Under the pieces are notes generated by a model that was not told the DNA's origin, searched no databases, and was given only the letters and a program-made list of their open reading frames with translations. From assembly GCA_035582835.1 (NCBI GenBank), contig JAYKAV010002798.1, positions 1 to 64,000 on the forward strand: a DNA stretch of 64,000 nucleotides, written 5' to 3'. Positions 53,715-64,000 of the stretch are shown here, in pieces. The stretch is from Phoebastria nigripes. Its lineage: Eukaryota > Chordata > Aves > Procellariiformes > Diomedeidae. A program made the position numbers and the translations under genes. Numbering within the stretch: the first letter of the stretch is position 1; each line of letters begins with the position of its first letter.

Positions 53715-56700
53715 AATCTTTCACTAGTAGTGGATGGGTTAGAAATAATTTTCTCGACATTTATAGCCATTAGTTAGAAAAGCCTTATTTTTCCCTACCA
53801 GCAGTGATTTGCATGTAGAACTCTGAAGCATTGCGCTGAAGATGTGGGGCTATCAACCTCAGGATATACAGCAACTTTGAAGGATCAGTTCTTTGGTAAA
53901 CCTAATCCCATGCTACCACATCTTCAATGCTATTAGTTCTGAACTAACTAGATTAAAACCAGCAATTTCTATACATGCGACAATAACTTCTACTACTTTT
54001 CAGTATTCCCCCAATAAACAGATAAGAGGAGGAGAGTGGCTCATAAATAAATAATATAATATGTGGAAAGCAGTTACCATAATTTTTGGTTTTATTTTAG
54101 TGCTGAAAAATTTCCACTCTGAAGACCAGTTTTATGTTCCATGTAGAAGAACATCTTGTTACCACAAAGTACTGAAAGTCACACCTTCTGACTTGCTAGA
54201 TATGGCAGAAATTGATTTTAGCACAGAAAGTAAAAAGCCATAGCAAAATTATCATAACTATAAATTGTATCTGAAGACCACCATTTCTTTTTTTGTGTCA
54301 AGTGGTAATACAGATAATAAATTCAAACGCACTTTGGAATGAAACAATTTAGCAGATAAAATGAATAACTATTGAAAGGGTTTCCTGGAACTGAGAATTG
54401 CCAGAGTGAAAATAAGAATGAAACACNATTATAATAAAAAAGACCACTTTTAGGAAATATCTACTGTTTGGAATTTCCTGAGACTCTCTTATAGCTTTTT
54501 CCATGCTATGCTAGGCTGATTGCTAACAAAATTTTNCTTTTTCTTACAGACATCTTTCTCTCACTGTTGTTACCTGAAAACTGATGAGGAGAATATATTA
54601 TATCAGGCAATGAAAAGTCTCTTTACCAAAAAATATTTCCCAAACATTTGTTTTGAGCTTTTCTAAGTTTAAACAAGAGAACGAAGTCCTACCATAACAA
54701 AATAAACACTTGCATGCTCATTTTTCATAGGTTTTATTGATATGGTGGAAATAAATCTCTGATAGGCAAACCTCAGAAAGGTGTAGAGGCCATATCCAAA
54801 AGGATACTTAGAAAGTCACGAGGAAATCAACTGAATGCAGACTTTTCCAGCATGGAGACCTGTGNCAGGGATCTCGGGGAACCGTGCCCACAGTGCTTGC
54901 GCAGCAGGGTTGTCTGAGTGGGTAGGCATGAAAGGAAGGAATCAGGTGCTAGGCTTCTCTGCAGTCACAGAAAGCTTTTCTTTTTCAGTCCTGCTGTCCA
55001 GCAACAGTGGTTAATGCCAGCAGATAACAGCTATTAACACAGCCTGGGATGAGCAGAGGGATTGACTGTGTTTGATGAAGGGCAGAGACAAGTATGAGCC
55101 GGGAACAGATGAGGCTCAAAAGAGAAAAAATAGGAAGAGAGATGCTGGGGCAGAGAGATGGGGTCTTTTAGAACAATATGCTATTATTCTTTGAGATACA
55201 GACAAAGAGGACCTGTTAGAAAAGTTGGGAGCTTGATTGAAGTACCCTGTGTTTGAAGCAGGGTTAAAAGCTACTTGTTTACCACTGTATTCACTAAACA
55301 GCTCCTTTTAGCAACTTCTGGTTAGAAAAATAAATAACTGAGATTTCTGAACTGTCATTGGTGCAGTATGGTATTTCCCCATGGCATAGGGACTTAGAAA
55401 TGAGCTTGCTTGACATTGGCTGGAACATACACTTCATTTCTGAGCCTTTGAATATATTTACATTGTAGGACTGTCACCCTACAGCACATACCTAAAGTCC
55501 CAAGGTCATTAATCATCTGATAGGAAAGATATAAAGTTACTGGAATAGAACATTGTCACCAGACAAATTACAGTATATTTCTGACCTTGTGTCTTAAATA
55601 TTTATCATTGCTGTAAGTAGATTTGCGGGACTGCTCTTTTTAAGAATATGAAGAAAGCTGCAATGAAGGGAAGCTTGTCACTTGTTCTATGAATAAATAG
55701 AGCACTTCAAGATCCATCAATCCAATGCCTTCCCAAAGCAATAAATTCAGTTTCAGAAGGAAAAATCCTTCCACCTTCAGTTCCAGATTTAATTTGTCAT
55801 CATTGTACACATATGTTTAGGTTGATGGTTTAAAGGAAATTCTTAGTGACATAATTTGGCAGTCAAATAGCATTATCTTCACAAAATATAATGCTGTGCT
55901 TCACTTTGAAATCTATGTCGTTATGCTCACATGTATTTCCAGACTTTATTAGGGCGTGTGGTAGAGAAATCCCATCAAATCAATCAGAACTTCTGAAGAT
56001 AGGTTTGTCACAGTTGTCATTCATCCTGCCTGGTTCTGACTCTATTTCACATACCCCAGAGAAAACACCTTTATCCTTCAGTGAAAACACCCTCACCCTT
56101 CCTCTCTTGGTTGCTTCTTTCAAGAACAGGAGGTACTTTCGTGCCCTATAGTACATCTCAGATATGAAAGACAACTATGTCATAAGACAATACACTGCAG
56201 AGGTCAGTCCCCATGGGAAGGGAGTGGTAAAATAATTAGGATATCGTATTTTTTGCAAGGGATTGTCTGCAAGACAGCCAAGTCTAAGCTTTGAATCCTA
56301 TGAGATTTTCTCCTCTCTCAGTTGAACGACAAATTCTCTAATTAATCAGAAAGCCTCCTCATAGGCTTGATAGCTATTTGGACTACTCTTTGAAGCACAT
56401 TATTAACATTTGCCAAAAGAGACGTGCTTAGAAAACCTTCTTGCTAGCATTAAAAGTTTGAATACAGCTGTGTAAGGCTGTTACGTACAGACACACAGAC
56501 ACAGGTTCTGCTTTCAGTCACGCTGGAGGCTGCAGCACAGAGGCTGTGGATATTAACAGAAGCAAAACTTGGTCCCTCATAATAACTTGTAAAATAATTT
56601 GTAGCTTTGGTTAAATGAGAGCTCCACATGGCTCAACAACTCTGAAAAATACGGGTCCATAATATGTTACATCAAGCCATCATAAAAGGATGCAGTTAGG

Positions 56701-56765
56701 AAAAGAGGAAGGGAAGGGGGGAGAAAGTGATGTTGGGCAGTCAGTGAACAGGGTGCAAGGGACAA

Positions 56766-56781
56766 GTGTGTGTGTGTGTGT
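56766..56781. repeat. (GT)n microsatellite
   Basis: Eight GT units followed by a diverged TATGTGTG tail. Confidence 0.85.
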
Positions 56782-56896
56782 ATGTGTGCCTGGGTGACTT
56801 GGTGAGACTGCTGATGAAATCAGGAGCAAGAGCAGGAAGCCACAAATATTTGACGTTTTATTTAGGTTGGAGGGTTAACAAATCAAAATTAATTGC

Positions 56897-56915
56897 TTTT
56901 TTTTTTTTTTTTTTT
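56897..56915. repeat. Poly(T) tract
   Basis: A run of 19 T in intronic DNA, with no recognisable retroposon attached. Confidence 0.85.
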
Positions 56916-59900
56916 AAATTCTGTTGTCATTTGTGATTACAAGCCAAAATGAGCAGTCCCAATTGGGAACTTATTCCTTACACCTTTGCCTGATGATGAG
57001 GCCTCTCTATGTATCCACAGTGTACATGCACAGCTCACACCCCTGCAGTGGCAGCTAGCTGTTCTGCAAGACGACCTCTGAACAGTGGCAGGTGGTGTTT
57101 AATGCAACCCCATGGTCCTGTGAAGGTCTGGAACTTAAAGCTTGACTGGCTACAAACATGACGACACAGGAGAGAGAAACTGGAATGGCATATTACTACG
57201 CACACCAAAGAGGGATTTTGTGTGATTTACATGTAACTGATAGAAGCACATTCTATTTTGCCAGCCCACGCTAACCAAATGGATCTTCCTATGTCACATA
57301 GTTTGCGATTCAAAAGTACAAATAAACAATGTAATATTAACAATCCTGAAATACTGCCATGGAAAGGANAGACATGCACAGTCAATATAAGACCCTTAGT
57401 TTCACAGAATATCTTTACCATTCAATAGCATGTACATTTGCTGGGATCAGACTTCGTTTCCTCCAGGCTTGCACTAAACACAACTGCAGCAAGGAGTTAG
57501 TTGCCAAACTGATAAGCTATGTTTTTAACGTCTTACAGAATCGGAAACATCATCCTCTATAATATAATACAATGACAAATTCCCACCCCTCATATCTTTT
57601 GAGTACTCCCTTTGATGGTTCCCTCCAATGCTGAGTAGTATTCACAAACACATTAGTTGATGCATTTTTGTATGTGTTTGTATAAAAAAAGCAGTCAGTA
57701 AGTCACTCTGCAGTGACACCAGTGAAACTCTTGTCCTCCTGTGCTCTGTTCTCCTGTGCTCTATCACGGCTTTAAGGTGCTACGCCTCATTACAATTTTA
57801 GCCTCTTCAGATCAGCAGTTGACCTTTTCCTTTGTCATGGAAAACTCCATGCATATTCCTGGAGCTACACAAATGATAAACAAAAATCACCTAGTCCCTA
57901 GCAGGTGCACAGCAGAAACTCTCCATGCTAAATTTTCTAAAATCATAATCTACCCCTAGGTATTCATTACTGTTAACAGCCAATGATCAGGCCATAACCT
58001 GGATAAGCTTTGTGGAAGGATATATTTTAAGCAGTTGAGAGTAAATACATAAATAACTTAATTTCCAGGTTCAGGTAATAGAAAAAATAATCTGTACAGC
58101 AATCTAGCTCTACCTCTACCTCTATTCTTTTAGGCTCTGTTTCTTAAACTTTTAAAATTCATCCTCATATCCATGATCCATGTTTGTTTTAATGGCCTAG
58201 AATCTAATGCGTGGCATTTAATAAAGTAATAATCTAATAAAGTCTAAAAATGATTCTCTTCTAAAATGCTCTTGAAGAAACATCAGACAGTTTGTCATCT
58301 GTACCAGGAAAGAATGAGTAAGTGCTAAAAGTGGCTTCACATCCTTACTATATATAGAAATCCTATTACAATTACCCTTAACTGTCCTTTGCCTTCCTGT
58401 AGTAGTTTCCTCTGCGTCCTCTGTACCTCCATAGGTAAATACAGTAAGATGCCAGGGTTTGTCTGTGTATATAGAAAGCAGAGGCAATCCCAATCCACTT
58501 TTAGGGTATAGTTCATTTCCAAGCAAATGACTACTATCCTTATCCTCATCCTCATCTTCACCTTTGTTTCACAGTTTGTATGTTCAGTGACAGGTCTTTA
58601 TGCTGTACCTATTTTCAGATTTTGTCAACTGAACGGTTGCTCAGAGTATCCTCCATTGACAGTTCTCATATTTGGAGTACAAAATACTCAGAAAAGAGTC
58701 GGGCAGCATTAATACCTTCAGAAAGCAAATCTGTGCAGAATTCATGGCCTGCATNAGGAACGAAGGTAGATTTTAGTGAAGGAATGTTAGCACATGCCAC
58801 AGATGGATAATGGTTATAATAATCATCAGTGCATCTAATCACGTTTTTAGCAGTTCTTTAAAAGCCTTCTTTGTTGCCAAAATTTTTTCTTCCCCTTGCT
58901 GTAAGTGCAGAGCCTGTCCCTTTCTTTCTGAAGATTAATGGTCAGTTAAGTGCTCATGGCTGAGCAAGGCTCATTAAAACAATATTCTCTAANCATCCAC
59001 AACACTGCCAGTCTCTCCTTATTCTAAGCATATAATTTTGTGGAAATAGGATCAGAGATTAATTGAGTCAATTAGCAGCTAGATTTGCAGACAGTTTGGG
59101 AGACCTGAGATTTCCCACTTACTGTATTGAGTTGTGTGCAAAATGGCATCTAATTTTCCACACTTCTAGGACTGGCAGGCATCCAGTCTGTTCTTTTTCC
59201 ATCCTAATGGCTAAGAAAATGTCATGTGATCTTTGCCAATAAATTGCATTTTTTNAATCTTCCTTCTGAATGCAGTCATTCTATTTAGGTACTTGGGGGT
59301 TTGTTTAATATATTTTTCAAAAATCAAGCTCTGTTGCTAAATACACGCCTGGCCAAGCTTAAATCTAAGACATTAGCTGTAAATCAGCAAGTTACATTGG
59401 TTTTCCAACTGAAAACGGGCCAACATTCGTACTAATTGGTAACCTGTACATTTCTGATGAATCATTGCTTTTTGCAGAAAAGGATTAACTAACATAACAT
59501 TCCTCAGTATGTATATATATTTTAAAAGTTTTGGCTTGGAGAAAATACGCTGTTCCTTTTCCAAGCTTCCCTCTGCTCTCTGTCCCCAGATCTGGTCTCT
59601 GTTATTCTTCATCTCAAGGCAGAGCTGACACAACTGATGGATAGCTTTCGGCCATTGACAGGGATCAGGACCTGGGACTGGGTTTCGAGCATCCAGAAAA
59701 GCACTGCTACCATCTTCCTGGTGTGCTTAGACGTAGGTAAGAACAATTTCATGAAGCTAAACACTGCTGCTTTAAGGGTGAAAACTGAAGCAGAGAAAGT
59801 CTTTTCTATTTAATCTTTTGTCTTCCACCCTAATAGTGCTTAAGTACTTCCCAATCATTAACAGGAAAAAGCTCTTATTATGTCTTTACAGGATGCAGCA

Positions 59901-59985
59901 GAAATCAACCATTTAATCTGTAGGCCTGTTTGTGAAAATAAATGATGGGGAGCTTTCACATGGCAGAGTAAATAGTTTTGTGGCT

Positions 59986-60033
59986 AGCTTTGAAAGCAGT
60001 AAGGTTGCGAGCTCTGAAAGCAGTAAGGTTGNG
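59986..60033. repeat. Two-copy tandem repeat, period 24
   Basis: AGCTTTGAAAGCAGTAAGG at 59986 recurs as AGCTCTGAAAGCAGTAAGG at 60010. The period equals eight codons, so a frame crossing it shows a repeated peptide, but nothing else suggests coding. Confidence 0.85.
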
Positions 60034-61224
60034 GGTTCTTCTCTTATGGGGTTGATCTTCCTGGGCTGTGTGGGGCCTTCATCTACCCGTACCTCTTCTG
60101 CCTGGCCAGTGCCAAGTGAGGGCAGTTGCTGCAGGAGAATGTTAGTGATCCACAAACACAGCTTATCCTTGGTTCAAAGTAGAAACCAGAACCTGAAAGT
60201 ACTGGTGAGCTGGCACAACACCCTGTTAAACAGCTCCTGCTAAACTATGTGGCTTCCCATATTGCTTCCTCCCTTCTTCAGCTATACATCTGAGATGCTC
60301 TGCTTTGCCCTGCCCATCATGCCAGGCAANCCCTGCTATTTGCTTTCTCTCTCCACTGGGAATCAGTTGCTCTTTTTCCCCTCCTCTGCGGTCCTGTTGC
60401 TTTTTCCTGCTGGAATTCAGATGCTCCCCTCAGCTCTATTGCTGTCGCCACCTGACACATAAGGAAGAGTTGCTATCTCCCTCCTTCTTGCCTTTGCTCT
60501 TCTCACTTCCCCCTTTCCTCCACTCTCCCACATGCTTTATGTCAATGCTCACTTTGCTCTGTCACATAACCAGCCACTGCAGGACAGCTAAAGGACCCTT
60601 TCCCAGCTCTCCATAATCCAACCCCATGCTGTCTCAGGGACTCTGTTAACACTGTTGTGCATAACCTACTACCAGGCAAGGTGAGACCTCCTCACTGCTG
60701 AAGACGACCATCCCAGCCAAACCATATTCTCCTCTTGCACAGGCAGAAGTTGTACACTTACTGATGAGTCTCTGCATTTCCGTAGACTCGTTTGACCTGA
60801 TGTCTCAGGAAAATGCTTTTGGACACAACTTTTCCTGTAGGCAGCAGAATATTGTGAAGACCAGCTTGTTATGTTAATGAGTAAAGGAGTGGACATTCAT
60901 GTGTTTCTATCAGGGACTGCCACACTATTCCATTTATTTCTGTCTTAAAATAGAAGCTAATGAAATAGAAATGAAGGAAGGAGGAGAACAAACTTCAGAG
61001 TCTGATCCAGATAGCATTTAAGCCATTGAGAAGCGGCTGACTGATTTGAATGGGCTTTCATAGGGATGAAGGAACCTCGACTACAGAACTGAAACACCTC
61101 CAAAGTCATAGAGCATGATCACCTGCTACACCTCCAAACGGGACTACGCTTCATGAGGCGATCAGGCTCCACCTACAGCAGGTCATATTCTTTGTTCCCA
61201 CTGTTCCTGCTGGGAGGATATTCC

Positions 61225-61515
61225 TGAGCATTACAGCTCTGATAGAAACGTTCTTCTAGTTTTCAGTTTAAATTCGTTGTTAACAAGTGTATAGCAATTC
61301 GTTCTTGTGCCAATATGGTTAAAGTAGCTGTCTTCCTCCCTGATATTTACTTCTGTTATTTGCTTATAGATAGTCTTGGAAGGCTAAGCAAGCCTTTTTG
61401 AAGCTAGGCAAGTCCTTTAGTCTCTTGCAATAGAATAGGCTCACTATCGCTCAGATTATCATAGTAACCCTTCCTTGCCCTTACTTCAATTACTCTTGCT
61501 TGAACCAGGAATCGG
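61225..61515 (-). mobile_element. Ancient CR1/L3-like LINE 3' fragment
   Basis: Heavily diverged sequence that still follows the antisense consensus of old amniote CR1 elements: TTTCAGTTTAAATTCGTTGT with TAACAAG, then TTCTTGTGCCAA, CTCCCTGATATTTA, TAGATAGTC, AAGGCTAAGCAAGCC and AGTCTCTTGCAATAGA, in the consensus order. It corresponds to the C-terminal end of ORF2 on the minus strand. Many indels indicate an insertion predating the bird radiation. Boundaries are approximate. Confidence 0.65.
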
Positions 61516-64000
61516 ATCCTCAGTGTCCAACATTTTCATCTAGAAGCTTTTTGCTGTTCATGTATCTAAAAAGAAACTAAGAGTTTTAATCTGCTTGTTT
61601 AGTAAGGTCCCTTAACAGCCTTATTATCCACCTCCTCAGTTTTCCACTGGCAGGTACTAGTATTCAGCAGAGTGGAGAATGAACAGAGCTAATTGCTTGA
61701 AAGAAAGAAAACACAAATAATGCGAGATTGCGTGAGCTGGTTCATTAGTGAGTTTCCTCTTCACTTCCAAAGTGCAATTCAAAGCTCTGGNCTGGTTATG
61801 CACATAAGTTTTTGATTCCTGGGGATTATTTAGTGAAGGTGGCGGGAAATACGCTATTGTAAGAAAGCACAGCTTTCATTTACTTAGTGAGTGTAACAGA
61901 TTCTCAGCTACTTTGTGTAATCAGATTTGCTTCTTTAGCTAAATCACGGTATCACCTTAGCTTTAAAAAATATGTGAAACCTTGTTTCTAACCCCAGCCA
62001 TTTCCTGCCTTTTCCTCATCTGTTAGAAAAGATTACATGCTTGCCATTTTCCTTTCAGGCCTGCCACAGGAAAGCATCTTCTGTGCTGGTTTCTTTGAAA
62101 GAAGCGTTTGTAACTGACTGTCTCCTCTTATGGGCCCCTGTTATCAACTGCCCTTTTGCTCCATGGCAGGCAGGTATTCTTCAAGGTGAGAAAGCACTGT
62201 AAGAGGAGCACGAGGGAAATGGGAGACTTCCAGTGGGATGAACAAACCTGAGTCAGGTGCAGCAGAAGTTCTCGTGAAAGCTGACCCCACAGTTGCCATA
62301 GGACAGATAGCTGAGTAGCCACTTATTAAAAATAGCATGATTAGCCTCTGTCTTTCTCAAAAGAGAATCAGCAATTGTATGAAGAAGGTATCTGAAGTCT
62401 TGACACTATACTGAAGAACAGCAAAAAGCAAACCTTTCCAAAATTATGCATCTTGTAATGGAACTAAGATTCTTACTCATTGTAACCTGCCATGTCCATG
62501 TTATGTTTTTCAGTACATAACAAAGTTAAAAGTTTTCTATTCAGTGAAGCTGACTATTTTACACAGGATTAAGGGTTCTAAGGATCAGGAATACTAAATT
62601 CTATTTTGTATAATATTGGGGTCACAGTAGACATTAATATTACAGGCAAGGAAGAGAAGATCCTTTAGGTAAAATGTCTCAGTGTATGAATAAAGGTTCT
62701 AAACAAAGTGGAAATTCCCCTTTCAGCCTCTTTAAACTACTCACACCCTCCAAAGTTGTAGCAAAGACCATAAGCCTCAGGTTTGTAGCTATCTCTGGAA
62801 GTGTTATTTGTCTTTTATTTCTAAGCTAATCTTTGCTATCGTGCTTCACTGCTAATGGGGTACCAATTCAGCAATACACTTGAGCACATCTGGTGTGAGG
62901 GAGGTGCATAAACTTCTCTCGAATCAGTGGGATGTAAGGATTTTTCTGAAGTGAAATGAATTCAGGAGTTTTACCCAGTTGTACTGTATGAGAGTGGGAA
63001 TTAGTGGTGAATTAGAGCACATGGCCAGAGCCAAAAAAACCCACCTGCAACTGGATTTAGGTAGATATTAGTCACTGAAGTCCCAAATGACTTAAAAAAT
63101 ACACTGCTTAACGAACTACCTGGAGGTACCTAAACTCTTTCGCTGCCTTCCCTTCCACTTCAAAGTCTCCTTGGAGAGATTGCACATGGGCAGAATGACC
63201 CTGNATGAACTGCTACACTAAGCTGCCTCTAAAGAAACTAAGCAGACCAAAGCTTAAGACCAGCAAGACCAGGATGAGAGTGTTGCTATGTGCCTCTGCT
63301 GTCCTGCCTCTCTGCCAGCCATGACTGAGAGACCTACTGGAATTTTTCTTCTGGTAGAAACCAAGGCACAGGGCAGCTGTGACACAGGGGGAGGGAAGGC
63401 TGCAGGCACCCTGGTCTCATCCTGATACGTGGTCCGGCTGTAGCTGGGATGCACACCCAAACCTGAGGGCAGGACAGTGCTTTTGCATTCCAGAGCTGAG
63501 TTGCAGTCTGAGGTCCAGAGCTGCCAGGCAGCTTTTTATTCTAACAAGAGACATCTCCTCTGATATACAAACCCTTTAAAGCAGCAAATGTGTGTCCCTT
63601 GTTGTGATCTCTCTGTTTAAGGGCCTCCAGTTTAGAAGCTGATGAAATGGTTTGGGGTAGCTTGTCATAGCTCTGATTTTCTAAACCAAACCAACCTCTT
63701 AGCAACACAAGGAACACAAGGAATTCAAAATTCAGCTGCACTTATTTGCCCATCTTAAAAAGTATGCCGCTAAACACACTGTAATGTAAATGAGAGGACA
63801 GATTAGCATATCTGACCACAGATGGTCATTGTCCAAAGAGTGGTGTGTTTAGATACAAATGATTACTCAGTAATGAAATAGCAGCAGTAGCGATGAACCT
63901 ATTTCCTCAGTTCTAATTACATGGGCTCCAAAAAGGTGTAAGCTATGTTCCCTGAAAAGCTAATTATTCTAGCAAGAGCACTTCCTGCATTACAAATAAC
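61516..64000 (-). other. KCNB2: KCNB2 intron, right end of window
   Basis: Intronic-looking AT-rich DNA without recognisable exon, RNA gene or transposon. The exon for the T1 domain was looked for and is not here. Confidence 0.5.

Larger units (their letters stand above)
53715..61224 (-). other. KCNB2: KCNB2 intron, between CR1 copies
   Basis: AT-rich intronic DNA. It contains a GT run at 56766-56781, a T run at 56897-56915, a 15-base two-copy repeat (TCCTGTGCTCT) at 57737-57762 and a 24-base two-copy repeat at 59986-60033. A pyrimidine-rich stretch lies at 60250-60620. No exon or RNA gene is recognisable. Confidence 0.55.

Noticed and set aside
54061..54243. Plus-strand 60-codon frame with a signal-peptide-like start and a few cysteines
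   Set aside because: It is short, has no recognisable family and no promoter or splice context, and sits in intron. Hydrophobic starts are common in AT-rich DNA.
28690..64000. KCNB2 exon with the T1 tetramerisation domain
   Set aside because: No minus-strand frame in this range shows the conserved T1 sequence or the expected about 500-base open stretch, so it must be outside the window.
1..64000. CRISPR arrays, bacterial operons, rRNA or tRNA genes
   Set aside because: Introns, CR1 elements and CpG-island structure show vertebrate nuclear DNA. No regularly spaced direct repeats or tRNA-like cloverleaf with internal promoter boxes were noticed.

Overview
This window is bird nuclear DNA. The repeats are avian: CR1 retrotransposons at several ages, a solo endogenous-retrovirus LTR of a type common in birds, and otherwise AT-rich single-copy sequence with one strong CpG island. 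The two protein-coding genes lie side by side on the minus strand, in the order and relative orientation known for amniotes (KCNB2 followed by TERF1). I cannot name the species.

Layout. 1-6.04 kb is the 5' part of TERF1 (telomeric repeat-binding factor 1), read right to left. Coding exon 1 is at 5853-6039 inside a CpG-island promoter and exon 2 is at 2081-2176. Later exons are off the left edge. Intron 2 holds the solo LTR (2-547) and intron 1 a 125-base A run (5391-5515). 6.4-26.2 kb is intergenic, with an LTR-like remnant near 8.2-9.0 kb, a MITE-like inverted-repeat element at 19.9-20.2 kb, and an unexplained 217-codon open frame at 20.7-21.4 kb. 26485-28647 is the large 3' coding exon of KCNB2 (Kv2.2 voltage-gated potassium channel): all six membrane segments, the pore and the whole cytoplasmic tail, 720 residues. 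28.65-64 kb is upstream KCNB2 sequence, best read as the long intron before this exon. The exon encoding the N-terminal T1 domain was not found and must lie to the right. This intron holds a small CpG-rich patch with a consensus plus-strand splice donor (36.83-37.03 kb), three CR1 fragments of different ages on the minus strand (38.9-39.6, 52.0-53.7, 61.2-61.5 kb), and simple-sequence and small tandem repeats.

The two genes do not work together. One is a shelterin component that binds telomeric DNA and the other a delayed-rectifier potassium channel; their adjacency is conserved synteny. The most useful points are the short TERF1 exons with exact splice sites, the short non-acidic TRF1 N-terminus, the intact Kv2 clustering/VAP-binding motif in the channel tail, and the intronic CpG patch as a candidate unannotated promoter. 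I see no convincing wholly new system. Comparisons with known families are from memory, without database searches.
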